Below, in pieces: positions 47,901 through 58,379 of a stretch of DNA of 64,000 nt. The notes under the pieces are model-generated. The model worked only from the letters and a program-made list of their open reading frames with translations, was not told the DNA's origin and made no database searches. How positions within the stretch are numbered: the stretch's first letter is position 1; each line of letters begins with the position of its first letter. This stretch comes from Quillaja saponaria. Taxonomy: Eukaryota > Streptophyta > Magnoliopsida > Fabales > Quillajaceae. The stretch is from the NCBI GenBank assembly GCA_029379385.1, contig CM055607.1, positions 33,415,235 to 33,479,234 of the forward strand. The letters are read 5' to 3'. Made by a program: the position numbers and the translations under genes.

Positions 47901-50537
47901 TTGACAAGAAAAGGGGATGAACCGTCTTTAGATGGTGAAAATTGGTGATTTCAATTTTTTCAGAGGTAGACATATCGATAAACAGTACCCCGATGAATAA
48001 TAACCGTATTGCTGGAATGAAACGTAGCAATAGAGAAACACACTGGAATGAAACGCAACAGTAGAGAGACATGCTGGAATGAAACGCAGCAACAATAGAG
48101 AGACACGCTGGAATGAGGCGTGGATGAAAGAAACAACTAGGTTTAATGATAGCTGGCAGCAAAGCCCTTTTTTTTTTTTTTTTTTTTTTTCTTCATGTGG
48201 CGGCTAGATAAAAGAAAGAGAAGATTAGGGTTTTTTTGGAAATAGGGCCAAGATCGGGCTTGGGTTTCAAACCTGCTCTGATACCATGTTAAATAAAATA
48301 GAATAAGGAAAGGATTGTGGCCTTGATTGATATCTCAAAGTTTACACCCATAAGCTTTATTTATAGTAAATAATAAAACATAGACTTCCACATCTAAACA
48401 ATGTGGGATTACACAATATAATAATATTATATTCCTAATAGAAGTGATATGGGAAAAAATACTCATACAAGTGTGAAAAGACATAGTGAAATCATGTTAA
48501 TCCTAGCTTATAATTAAAGACTAAATAAGTGTTCCCAGTTCTTCAAAAGTATATGCCAATTATGGAAAAGCTATACTTTTTATCCCCCAATTTCTTCTAA
48601 TTTTCTTTCATATCTATTATCTATGTTCACTTGCATTGTTAAAAGAATGCTTGATTAACTGCCTAGTCAACCACACAATTGCAGAAACTATTCAAAACAT
48701 GATACTGAGAAGTAGAATCCAGCACTTACTGATTCGAGATTATCATCATCATTGATATCTCCATTAGTATCGAATGTACATATCAATCCATCTACTGAAG
48801 CAGAAACAAGCTTGCCTTGATGTTCAGGGACAAAGTGTACCTAGTATTATATCAATAGTAATTAAAAAAAGTAAAAATTGATCAAATAACATGCTTGACC
48901 TATGGGGTAAATGTTAGCTGATGAACTATTGTCAGCATCATCCTCCAATACCAAGCTACAAACAGATGACAAAGGAACACCCGGAATATGGAAATTTTCA
49001 TTAATCTTCGGAGAGTAGTTGGTTAAATTAGATAAGTTTCAATTCAAGGTGCCAATTGAGCAGCTGAGAAAGGTCAAGCAAAACTCAGTTCTAAGGAACC
49101 CTGCTCTGCAATCGTACTAAAATGATAGCAAGGTCTGAATTTAAAAGGAACAAGTAAAATCTGGAGGCATGCTGGACTAGACAGGATGTCCGAACCTCCA
49201 AAAAGCTGATAAATTGATTCTTAAATTTTAGAACCCCGTACATTAGAATCGATCTAGCGAGAAAAACATTCTAACTTCTAAGCCTACAATATTAAAATAA
49301 TATTATGTTAAATCTTTCTTGGATGTTATACAGTTTTCATCAATCATTTCTCAGAAATGCTCTTAAGAAAATCTTTGCTGTCCTGAAGTACAGGGATTTT
49401 AACTTCCCATTTTTGAAAATGTTAAAAAAAAATTATTTGTCTTTCAACTTACCATGATGTAAATGCTACATAACTACATCTCATGTCAAAGTTGAAGGGG
49501 ATTATCAAGTCAAATACTCCATCTTCCTATTCAGCTAACATTCAAAACCAGGATCCACAGCATATGCATCAGAACTACTTTTCAGTTTCAAATTATAAAA
49601 CTGAGTTGCACTACCCAACACTCTTACAGATTACAAGTGATTGACAAGATTAATGAACAGGAAAGCTTATTGCCATTGGCATGCAAACACTTAGCACCAG
49701 CATTGCACAAACCTGAGTTACATCTTCTACGTGAGAATCCTCGAGATACGCAATTTGTTTCATCTTTCTCCAATCCCAGAAAAGTATCTAAGTGAAGTTG
49801 TTATTCAGCTTCAGCAAGATACAGCTAATAAACCATTAGTCATCTAAATTAATGTCAATCTTATGGAAATCAAACCTGAGATTTACAGCCGGCAGCAAGT
49901 AAATTATTAGTAGATCCTCCAAATGAAAAGCTGAATACCTCTTGAGATGAACCAGCACTTACGCAAGATACCTACCAATGTTGGGGGTCATTACTTATGC
50001 CACGAATTTCCCCACATTTTGTATATAATATCCAGCATATAAGAAAATATACCTGCTGGAATGTTCGGGTGTCCCATGCTCTAATGGTTCCATCCGTAGA
50101 GCAAGAACTTAAAACATGTGGATTTGATGAACCCGAAAACAAAATTTGGTTGATTGTTGCGGAGTGACCCTTGCACTCTCCGTAGTATTGACCAGCCACT
50201 GGTGAATAAAGCTTTACTGCATTCGTCGACAATGATACCGCCATTGTAGTCCAATCATCCCTTCCATCCAAAACATGAAGCAAACCCCTCAATTCAAACC
50301 CCAATACATATTTATTCAATGGGTTGTCAAAAATATGTTTTTAGATTTAATTTTTGTTAGAGTTCTCAGATTTTGCTCTGGTATAAAGCAAAAAATTAAA
50401 GAAACGTACTTTGGGACGATTTGGAAAACGTAGTCATCGCCGAAGTTGGTTTGAATAGAGTTTTTGAGTCCGAATCGTTTGGATGAGTTCGGATTGGGAT
50501 GAGCTTGTTCCTCAACCTCCATACCCGCATATTCCAT
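44916..50537 (-). CDS. GTS1: WD40 repeat protein GIGANTUS1 / WDR89-like, 8 exons
   Basis: A WD40 beta-propeller protein. The Arabidopsis relative GTS1 affects germination, growth and biomass; the family is linked to ribosome biogenesis. Exons in coding order: 50537-50410, 50260-50053, 49971-49876, 49787-49713, 48840-48730, 46783-46692, 45889-45805, 45281-44916, giving 386 residues, close to the Arabidopsis length. Start ATG at 50537 (MEYAGMEVEEQ), then KRFGLKNSIQTNFGDDYVF. WD-type repeats are visible around STNAVKLYSP, SCSTDGTIRAWDTRTF, LLAAGCKSQILFWDWRK, SASVDGLICTFDTNGDIND, LWCLTHIETLGVWDW and FGWTGSEDGRLCCW. It ends in a basic KTRKKKRHHPY tail. Two longer frames at the exon 1/2 border (50.3 kb) run through the intron and are not coding. 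Intron 5 (1.9 kb) contains a recent TRIM element. Confidence 0.9.
47468..48440 (-). mobile_element. Young TRIM retrotransposon in GTS1 intron 5
   Basis: A complete 973-base TRIM, minus-oriented and in sense with GTS1. The LTRs, 47468-47621 and 48287-48440, are both 154 bases and differ at about three positions by eye. The minus strand has TGGTATCAGAGC at 48275-48286 directly beside the LTR, and a purine tract lies beside the other. The flanking 5-mers are GAGGT and GAAGT, a near-perfect target duplication. The internal region has no coding frame but includes short tandem repeats around GCTGGAATGAAACG (about 48010-48115). Confidence 0.9.
48010..48122. repeat. Short tandem repeats inside the GTS1-intron TRIM
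   Basis: Four units of about 27-33 bases, each starting near (G/A)CTGGAATGA(A/G)(A/G)CG and carrying AATAGAGAGACAC-type sequence. They account for the repetitive minus-strand frame seen here (SLYCCVSFQC-type repeats), which is not a gene. Confidence 0.75.
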
Positions 50538-51786
50538 GTCTCTCTGTCTCTCTGTTGCAGAGTTACAAGCAGGCGACCATTTGCAGGATTCAGGGTTTTA
50601 GAGTTTCGATCTCCCGCGGTGAAGTTGCGTCAAGTGACTTACGAAGCCAATTACTACTGCTGAAATAATTAAATATATCGTACGAAACTCTTTTTGTATT
50701 TTTAACTTGAATCAATTGCCTATTTGCTTACTTGAAAATCATGTATCATTAAAAATAATTTAACCATTTTAATGTCAAGAGTGCTTTCTAAATAAAATCT
50801 TAATACTAATCACACCTTATATATCATACTAACCACTCTCTGCTCTCTCTCTCTCCCATTGACCGTAGTCTACCATAAATTTACAATATTTTCACAAATA
50901 AACGTAAATACTTAGAACCTTAAACTTTGACCTATATAATGGTAATAACATAGACATAATATTTTCTACCCAAAAAAAAGTGAAATAACCATATCCACTT
51001 TATCAATTCCAGATTTAAGAAATTTAAAATCGTAACAAGTTAAACTAATTTCATATTCCACGCCTCCCTCTCTCCAGAGTGAAAACAAAATAGTGAAACT
51101 AATTTTACTTTTGAGTATAAAATAATCCCAGGTAAAATGGCATGTTAAAAACCAAAGCTTACAACTGCTAGCTGAGTTCTAGTTTACGTGCAGCAACAGC
51201 TTTTTAAGACTTCGCATGGCCAGAAAGCACAAACAAATGATAAACAATTGATTGTATCAGAAAAGGGAGAACAACATTTACTTACTTCTAGTTATACAGT
51301 TACAAGAATCATGTGGATTAATTCACATCTAACATCTACTACGAACTTTGTGAATTTGCTCACTTTATGCTACATACGTGTCAATCACAGTAGACAACTA
51401 AGTCTCCAGAATCAACATAAAACTATCAATATTGTACTGACAATTGATTCATGCAACTATTGGCACCAGGGTCTCCAAGTTGCATTGCACAGTTGTTCTG
51501 TTTTAAACTTTCTTCGTCAATCCCCTAAGACATGGAAAGTAAATTAACAATTCATAAACAAAAACAGATACTGCTAGCATATTACCATTCATGAAATGGA
51601 AAATCACAATTCTACAATAACCTAATCAAAGTAATCGGAGCTTTTGCCTGTGTTTAAGAAACTAAAGTTTAGGAAGCATAAAAGTAGAGCCATGTGAAAG
51701 TCTCTACTAAAATTACACACATCAGTACAATCCGAGACCGATATTTTCACTCAAGTAAATCAGATTCCATTTGAAATGGCAGGACT
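50538..51786. other. GTS1 upstream region and p23 3' region
   Basis: The left part should hold the GTS1 leader and promoter, with CT-rich sequence at 50537-50560, and the right part the p23 3' untranslated region. A 119-codon plus-strand frame at 51188 has no recognisable features and is not called as a gene. Confidence 0.55.
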
Positions 51787-54631
51787 TCATGTGCTTGGGG
51801 CAGCAGCTTTTTTCTCATCCGGAGCATCACCCTCTGCTTTGCCAGCATCATCACTCTCTTCCTTGGAACCTCCAATAACCTTGCCAGTCTCTTGTTCTTC
51901 AGGCTTAGACACATCTATAAAATAGTACAAACCAACATTTTGGTTAACCAAAATAAACTGACATCAATGCCTAGTAGAACTCAATACTTAAAAAAAAATT
52001 AAAAATCAGACACATCTAATTGTCCCCATAAAATAGATGCCTGAATCATCGTGTTAAAGCAAGCTAAGAAATCAATACTTAAATTAGCCAACTTGGACAT
52101 AGCATATAATTTGGCCTACATTTTGGAAAATGAAGAAACAAAATATCCAAACTTTGAAAATAAAATGGCATCAAAATTCTGCAGTGACAATATAACAACT
52201 GCCCATTTCTAGAGGTTAGTATCTGTGGTTGATTCATCTCTCATCCATTTACAAACACTTTCAATGGCTATTCACAATTAAACAACAAAACACTGGCAAT
52301 CTGGATCAATCAGTGAATTTGACAACTTATTGGTTACTTGATAAAATAGTCCTAGCTAAAATTAAAATATTCAGATGAATTACCCTTGCAGTAATAAACC
52401 CCAAAATATCCTAACCAAGACCTAACTGATTGATGCATTACAATGCATCCAAAGCAAAAGACCAATGCATTTAAAACAAAATGCCAAACTGCTTTAACAT
52501 TTGAAATTCTTAGAATAAGGAAAGAAAACATACAAGATTTTAAAAGGTCATGCCACAAAAGGTCTGGCTGTAGATCAGTTCCTTAGTTATTGATGTTAAT
52601 TCTTAGAATAATGAAAGAAAGCATACAAGATTTTAAAAGGTCATGTCACTAAAAGTCTGGCTGTGGATTAGTTCCTTAGTTATTAATGTTTACTTTAAGA
52701 AGGAGAGAGATGAAATACACTTCCTGTTATAAAGTATAAACTAATTTTCTTTCTTCTTTTTCGTTACTATGTTGCAAGCAGACCCAACAAGCTTTAAACC
52801 CATGATCACACCCGCCACTATTGCTCTTATGGGACAGACCATTAGACACCACTCATCAGTTCTTATATAATCATCCGAACTTGCAATATACACTGAATGT
52901 TGAGACAAGGTTATCTGGCAATCGAATTCTCTGCATTGGCCCTAACTTTGTTGCCCTCGACCCTAACTTGTTACTTTACATCCTTTGCCTGTCAGTCAAT
53001 TCCACAGCACGGGTTTCACACAAAACCATCACATAAGCAGCAACAGCAACATCTATGCTTGTTATAACCCTAGCAAACTATACATGTACATGTATGTAGT
53101 TTTCAAAAATTCATGTTAGAGCGTTTCAGACAAAGGGTAAGATGGCATATTTACCAACTTTTCAAGGAAGTAACTCTTCAAAACCTTATCTAACTGCCAT
53201 TTACAGGAAAACTATAAACAGAAAATCAACTAGAAAAGTCAACAGCCTAGTTACCTTCATCGCTGTCATTAAAGTCATCACCCAAGCCACCCATGCCACC
53301 CATGCCGCCCAAGCCACCCAAGCCACCCAAGCCACCCATGCCACCCATGCCACCCATTCCACCCATGCCGCCCAAGCCACCCATTCCACCCATGCCGCCC
53401 AAGCCACCCATTCCACCCATGCCGCCCAAGCCACCCATTCCACCCATGCCCTCAAGGCCACCCATGCCCCCCATGCCGCCACCAAAATTCTGCAGGACAG
53501 GAAAATAATTAGGACAAATGACAATTGACAAGAGGTAAGAGAAAAGGTTAAAAATTAAAATCCCATGAGCAAATGGCATACCGAGAAATCCATCCCTCCC
53601 GTATCCACCTCACCAGCACCTAATCAAGCGAGCAGAAAAAATTATCAGTTCACAGATAAATTATATTAGCTTTTCTTAACTTAAGGTTATAAATCTGTCT
53701 ACCACTATCATCATCTTCATCAACCCATTTGTCCCAATCTACTTTTATATAATGTGGAGTCTTTCCATCCCCTTTCAGCAGCTTGTTCCACCATCCGCTT
53801 TCTGCCTTCTCCAGTATACAGAATATGCTGCGCACTCCTATATTAATTTTGCTTTCCTGAAGATAACCAAAAGCAGTCAAAGCACACATTAAGAATAACT
53901 CGGAGAAAACAATAACTAATGTAATGCATGTATCAGCATATAAAGATATACATAATAATGAGAGCCAAGGTCTACAATAATCCACAAATATAAACATATA
54001 AACATTAATGAAATACAAGGTCTAAAGAACACAGTTGAATTCAAACACAAACCCAAATATAAATTGAAATGCATTTCCAATAGCACATATCAAGCAAAGT
54101 TGACAACCTAATTACAGGAAAATTCCAAAAATACACATAAATGTTAACTAACAACTCAGTATATTAACTTCTCACCTCTACATTAACTTTGTCAAAAAGG
54201 TCCAACTTCAGCTCATAATGGTTGTCTCCAGCACCAGCGCTGGCAGAGAAGGTAAAAACACCATCGGGATGAAGATCAACTTTCGCATCTTTAGCATCAG
54301 GCAACTGTACCGTAATAAAGACCTTGTCAACCCTCTGTGCCCACTTAACCTCAGGATGACGACTGCAAAACAAAGTGAAAATCAAAGACAGTTTATGGCA
54401 AATACATGAAAAAGCATTTAAGATTCTAAACAAGAGAATCAAACAAAATAAATAAATCAATCAAGCACTTTAATTTTCTCAGAAACGAAACAAAGTTTTA
54501 CAAATCATAAACTGGAAAGTCAGATCAAAAGAAATACAACAAGAACAGCAGCGGCAAGTATAAAATGAAAGATAAGGTCAAGGAATTAAACCAGGAAAAA
54601 TCTGACAAAACAGAGCAGAGCTTTACCTCAT
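51787..54631 (-). CDS. P23-1: p23 co-chaperone of HSP90 (CS domain, Gly/Met-rich tail), 6 exons
   Basis: p23 proteins bind HSP90 and stabilise its client-bound state in the cytosol and nucleus. Exons in coding order: 54631-54627, 54362-54176, 53856-53703, 53619-53582, 53489-53255, 51914-51787, giving 248 residues. The first coding exon supplies only five bases (ATG AG). The CS domain starts MSRHPEVKWAQR and runs to about residue 115, with VDLHPDGVFTFSA, YELKLDLFDKVNVEES, WWNKLLKGDGKTPHYIKVDW and the p23 hallmark WDKWVDEDDD. A Gly/Met-rich region (GGMGGLGGMGG-type, about residues 130-195) matches Arabidopsis p23-1 rather than p23-2. It is followed by an acidic tail (DDFNDSDEG) and a charged C-terminus. 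Open frames on the plus strand over the Gly/Met repeats are artefacts of the repeat. Confidence 0.93.
52504..52693. repeat. Tandem duplication of about 95 bases in p23 intron 5
   Basis: Two adjacent copies, about 52504-52598 and 52599-52693, share CATACAAGATTTTAAAAGGT and AGTTCCTTAGTTATT(G/A)ATG. They are close to identical, with scattered substitutions. Confidence 0.85.
53350..53450 (-). repeat. 27-base minisatellite in the p23 Gly/Met region
   Basis: Three exact 27-base units (53350-53376, 53377-53403, 53404-53430) and a partial fourth to 53450. Each encodes nine residues of the Leu-Gly-Gly-Met-Gly-Gly-Met-Gly-Gly type. Surrounding sequence is a looser 9-base repeat. The exact copies point to recent slippage or unequal crossing-over. 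Confidence 0.9.
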
Positions 54632-54716
54632 TTTCTGACTTGAAAGATAGAGAAGAAACTGCAAAACCCTAGATAGCAAATGAAACCTCAAAGTGTCTAC
54701 CTCTCTGAGTTATGCG

Positions 54717-54726
54717 CATATATAAA
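54717..54726 (-). promoter_or_regulatory. TATA-like element for p23
   Basis: On the minus strand the sequence reads TTTATATATG, about 90 bases before the p23 start codon. This fits a leader of about 50-60 bases. Consensus match only. Confidence 0.4.
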
Positions 54727-54796
54727 GTAATTTCTTTTTCTTTTCGGTAGATGGGAAATTTATCCAATACTTAATACGCACACACTGACTTGTATC

Positions 54797-54802
54797 CACG
54801 TG
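54797..54802. promoter_or_regulatory. G-box in the p23 promoter
   Basis: CACGTG sits at the centre of a perfect 12-base palindrome, ATCCACGTGGAT (54794-54805), about 75 bases upstream of the TATA-like element. G-boxes are bound by bZIP and bHLH factors in light, ABA and stress responses. Function here is inferred. Confidence 0.5.
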
Positions 54803-54809
54803 GATCGGA

Positions 54810-57800
54810 CGAAGCTTTTGATTCGTCAGGGATATACAAAAGTCAAATTGACACGAAAGTCGTTAGATTAATCGGTTTAGGAGAAGTATGTACCTGATAC
54901 AATGTTACATTTTTTTTTGTAGGTGATCTTTTCTCGCATTTGAGGAATGGCCTGGAACTACAAGCCCTCTTTCGTTGCTATCCTTAACCCAATGGGCTCC
55001 AAGCCTGTTTTCATTTTTATGGGCTTTCTAGTAAGTAACATACTGGCCCAAATATTAAACGTTTCATCATGACAATTTTCCTGCTGAGTTAATAAAAAAA
55101 ATATTGTATGCATGGTAAATATGTGAAAAGTTAATTTGTCCCGCTGAGTTAATAAATAAAAAGTTGTTTATCAAAAAAAAAAAATTAAAAAAGGTTGTTA
55201 CAAACTCTCATAACATTTTAACTTTTTCACAATGGTTCTTATCAAAATATTTACTATTTTAAAATTTGTTTATTGAAGTTTAGCCACCAGTCTATTAAAA
55301 CATTTAAAGTTTATTTAATATATTATATAAAAATAATAAGAATAATATAATAATATAAAATTATCAAGTTGATTATTATCTAACAATAAACAGAAATCAA
55401 ATAATATAAGAACATACAGCAGAAGCAGAAGAGTATGAGATTTTGAAACCTTAGTTGGGTTGTGACTTCATAGGGACGAGGATGGGCTAAGTGTGAATAG
55501 GCTAACCCAAACATGGACTGGTCTCCTGGTTATAATTTCTGTTGGGTTTTTTAAAAAATAATAGTAAAAATCAGCCCACCTGCTAACCAACCCATTCCAA
55601 CTTAGAATAAACAAAATTTATTTGTTGGAATTTTTTTTTTTAACACATAAAAAAATAATTATTTGATGGACTCTATTATTTAGAGAAACAAAAAACTAAT
55701 ATTTATGAGTTAGCATGATATCATTATCAAAATTTTCTCAATTCTAATTATAATAAATCACTAATTTTAATTACATTATTTAATTTATATTATAGATGTA
55801 TAAATTTCTTTAAAATATTTTTACATATATAAAAGAATTGTCAAATATTTATGAAAAAATTCTCGTATGTAACTTTTTTCCCATGATAAAATTTTATAGA
55901 ACTGAATTAGAATGTTATTTTCGCTGACTGATAGTGATAGGAACATAAGAAATCATGTAAGCCTTCAATCCATCACAGCTGATGATGATGGCAAATTGGT
56001 TGGTACTAATTTTTTTTACGAGTTTCTACAAGTATTGGGGTAAGATTAATTTTTCAGAGTTTTATTATAATATTATTGGTACCTAACCCCCCTTCAAAAG
56101 TTAAAAAAAATAAAATTAATAAAAAATAATAATAATAAGAAGAAGTAGGTAGGATTTCGACAGAGGTGAGATTTTCTCCAATCCGCAGTGGGACCCATTG
56201 AATCTAATGACGATGCCCGTATTTAAAAGGGAGTAATTCGTAATTATCTTGTGCAAAAAGTTTGTTTTTTTGTGCAACTACTTCTGATTGAGCAGCAGCT
56301 AACAAAATATATTTTACTTATTGATTTACTTGGATAAAGTATCAGAGGACACAATAAATTTTGTAATCTTGGCCGAATGATTGTTGAAACTAAAATTATT
56401 ATAAATTTGTTTAATAGAATCTGAATAATAGATTAACTACAAATTTATATAAATTATCTCAAATATCACATGACTCTTGAATGACAAAATAATATTTTAT
56501 AAAAATTATTGTATAATTAATTTACAATTACAATTTTTAAAATTATTCAAGCAGCACAAAAAGAAAATAATAAATAACATTTCAAACATAATTTACAACT
56601 GAAAAAATAAACCAAACTCTCCCATATCCTACAAATGTTAATCGATTTATTATCTGTTCTAGTAAAAAAATAGAAGATTCGAGAGTTGACAGTGACTAGT
56701 GGAGTACATTTCCTTACAAAAAAACATGAACAGCAAGACAACCCTGTTCTGGGTTCGCTGTTTTGTCTCCATAATGCATGGGTTTTATTAGAGTCAACTT
56801 ACATATTATTATCAAAATAACCACTTAATTTTTATTTATTTTTTGTCATTTGAGATTTTTGTTTTTTTGTTTTATACCATTTAAAACAATCAACAAATAA
56901 TCGGTGACACGTTTATTTTTTCTCTTAATAAGTCATTTTTTAATATTTAATTGATTATTTTATTATTTCTATAAATATTAAAAAAATATCAACTTACTTG
57001 AAATGTTATATTCTTTTGCCTTTTAATTTTTATTATTAATATTAGGAGATAAACTTAGAATTTTTTGAAAAATTTAATATTTTTACATACTCATAAAATT
57101 TTATTCTATAGTGGATAACCTCAAAAAAAAAATATATATATATATAAACAATCATTTCGTTGATATTCTATAAATATATATTTTATAAATAAATAAATAA
57201 AATGACGTGGTCGTACTAATAATGAAATTTGAAAAATGAAATATAGAAAAGAGAAAAAAAATTATTATAATATATAAAATGATTGGCCTATCACATTTTT
57301 TTTAGCCATAAAATTTATTAATTTTTGACAAAGTGTCTCAAATAATATTTTAAAAAATATATGCTCAAATGTTATAAATAAAGTAATAAATACTTATTTT
57401 AAAAATAATTTTAAGTTGAAATTGTTAAACAATTTTTATTATTATTATTTCATTTTGACCATGTAGAAAGACAGAAAGAGAAAAAGAAAAAAAAAATTGA
57501 ATGAACCTTCCTTTTTCCTTTACATACCCTTATTTAGCGTGATTCGCGTGGTGAGCCTTTTTTTTATTTTTTTGGGAATTGTTTCTGTTAAGTAGGTATC
57601 AAGCTCCATTTCTCTGTTTTAGTGTATATATATATATATATAAAACATGATATCCCATTAATTATTGAGGGTGACGTGACTCATTTAGCGTGGCTCGCAT
57701 GGTGGTGCGCGTGTGTGTTTTTTTTTTTTTTGCTTGGAATGTTTTCTTTAAGTAGAAGTAGAAGTGGTTTATTTAAAATTTTGAAGATCGAATTTTGTTC

Positions 57801-58260
57801 AAGTTGTAATTACTAGCTACTATCTTTTCTTTTTGACTGTTTGTATGTATCCCATCCAGAAAGGAAGAATTTTTTGCAGCCTTGTATGGGTAGTAGCTTT
57901 CAAATAGCTAAAACTTTTTGCTCCCAACATTTTCTCACTTGCTTTTTCCCTTTTGCCTTTCTGGGTTCCCTTGCCTTGGGCTTAAAAGATTGTGAAAGCT
58001 TCGAAAACGGTGAAGGAAAGAAAAATTATTTTTTCTTTCTCCCAATATTTACTTTCGTTTTCTCAGTAAAGGAAAGAAAAATTATTTTTTAGCATATTTT
58101 GTCCTTGTTATTTCCTTTTTTTTACTTTTTCTACCCTTAAATGTTCTCAGTTCCTTATGTATACTTGTCAAACTGTTCTGTAATAGTAGTAGTAGTAGTA
58201 CATCGTGCTTTCTGGGATATGATTAAGAACTTCAAAATTTTGGTTCCTTTTAATGGGTAA
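54810..58260. other. AT-rich intergenic region between p23 and ABCC
   Basis: About 3.4 kb with no supported gene. It contains AT-rich stretches, short simple repeats (TA runs near 57132 and 57625; an AGT run near 58185) and a nearly repeated AAGGAAAGAAAAATTATTTT at 58014 and 58070. The last part is probably the ABCC leader; a TTTTTCAG before CGAACC at 58280 could be a leader-intron acceptor. Confidence 0.5.
57625..57642. repeat. (TA)n microsatellite
   Basis: About nine TA units in the ABCC upstream region. A second run lies near 57132-57147. Confidence 0.8.
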
Positions 58261-58379
58261 ATTATATTTTGTTTTTCAGCGAACCGGAGGAAGAAGTTTG
58301 ATGAAAATCAAGTAAAGCAGTGTTATATTTGGGAGTTTTGAGGGGAAAGGGAAAGGTGGAATTTTTAAATTGAATAAAA

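Noticed and set aside
47884..48162. 92-codon minus frame with repeated SLYCCVSFQC-like units
   Set aside because: It lies within the TRIM internal region and comes from its short tandem repeats. TRIM elements are non-coding.
50316..50410. Apparent extension of GTS1 exon 1 to a stop at 50316
   Set aside because: The splice pair at 50409/50261 joins VPK to DDWT in phase, as in the family. The extension is intron read-through.
51188..51547. 119-codon plus frame upstream of GTS1
   Set aside because: No recognisable domain, no splice or promoter support and ordinary AT-rich composition. A real small gene cannot be fully excluded without transcripts.
53142..53528. Plus-strand frames with THATHA and PPMPPKPP repeats
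   Set aside because: They are antisense translations of the p23 Gly/Met repeat; a 9-base repeat without stops is open in several frames.
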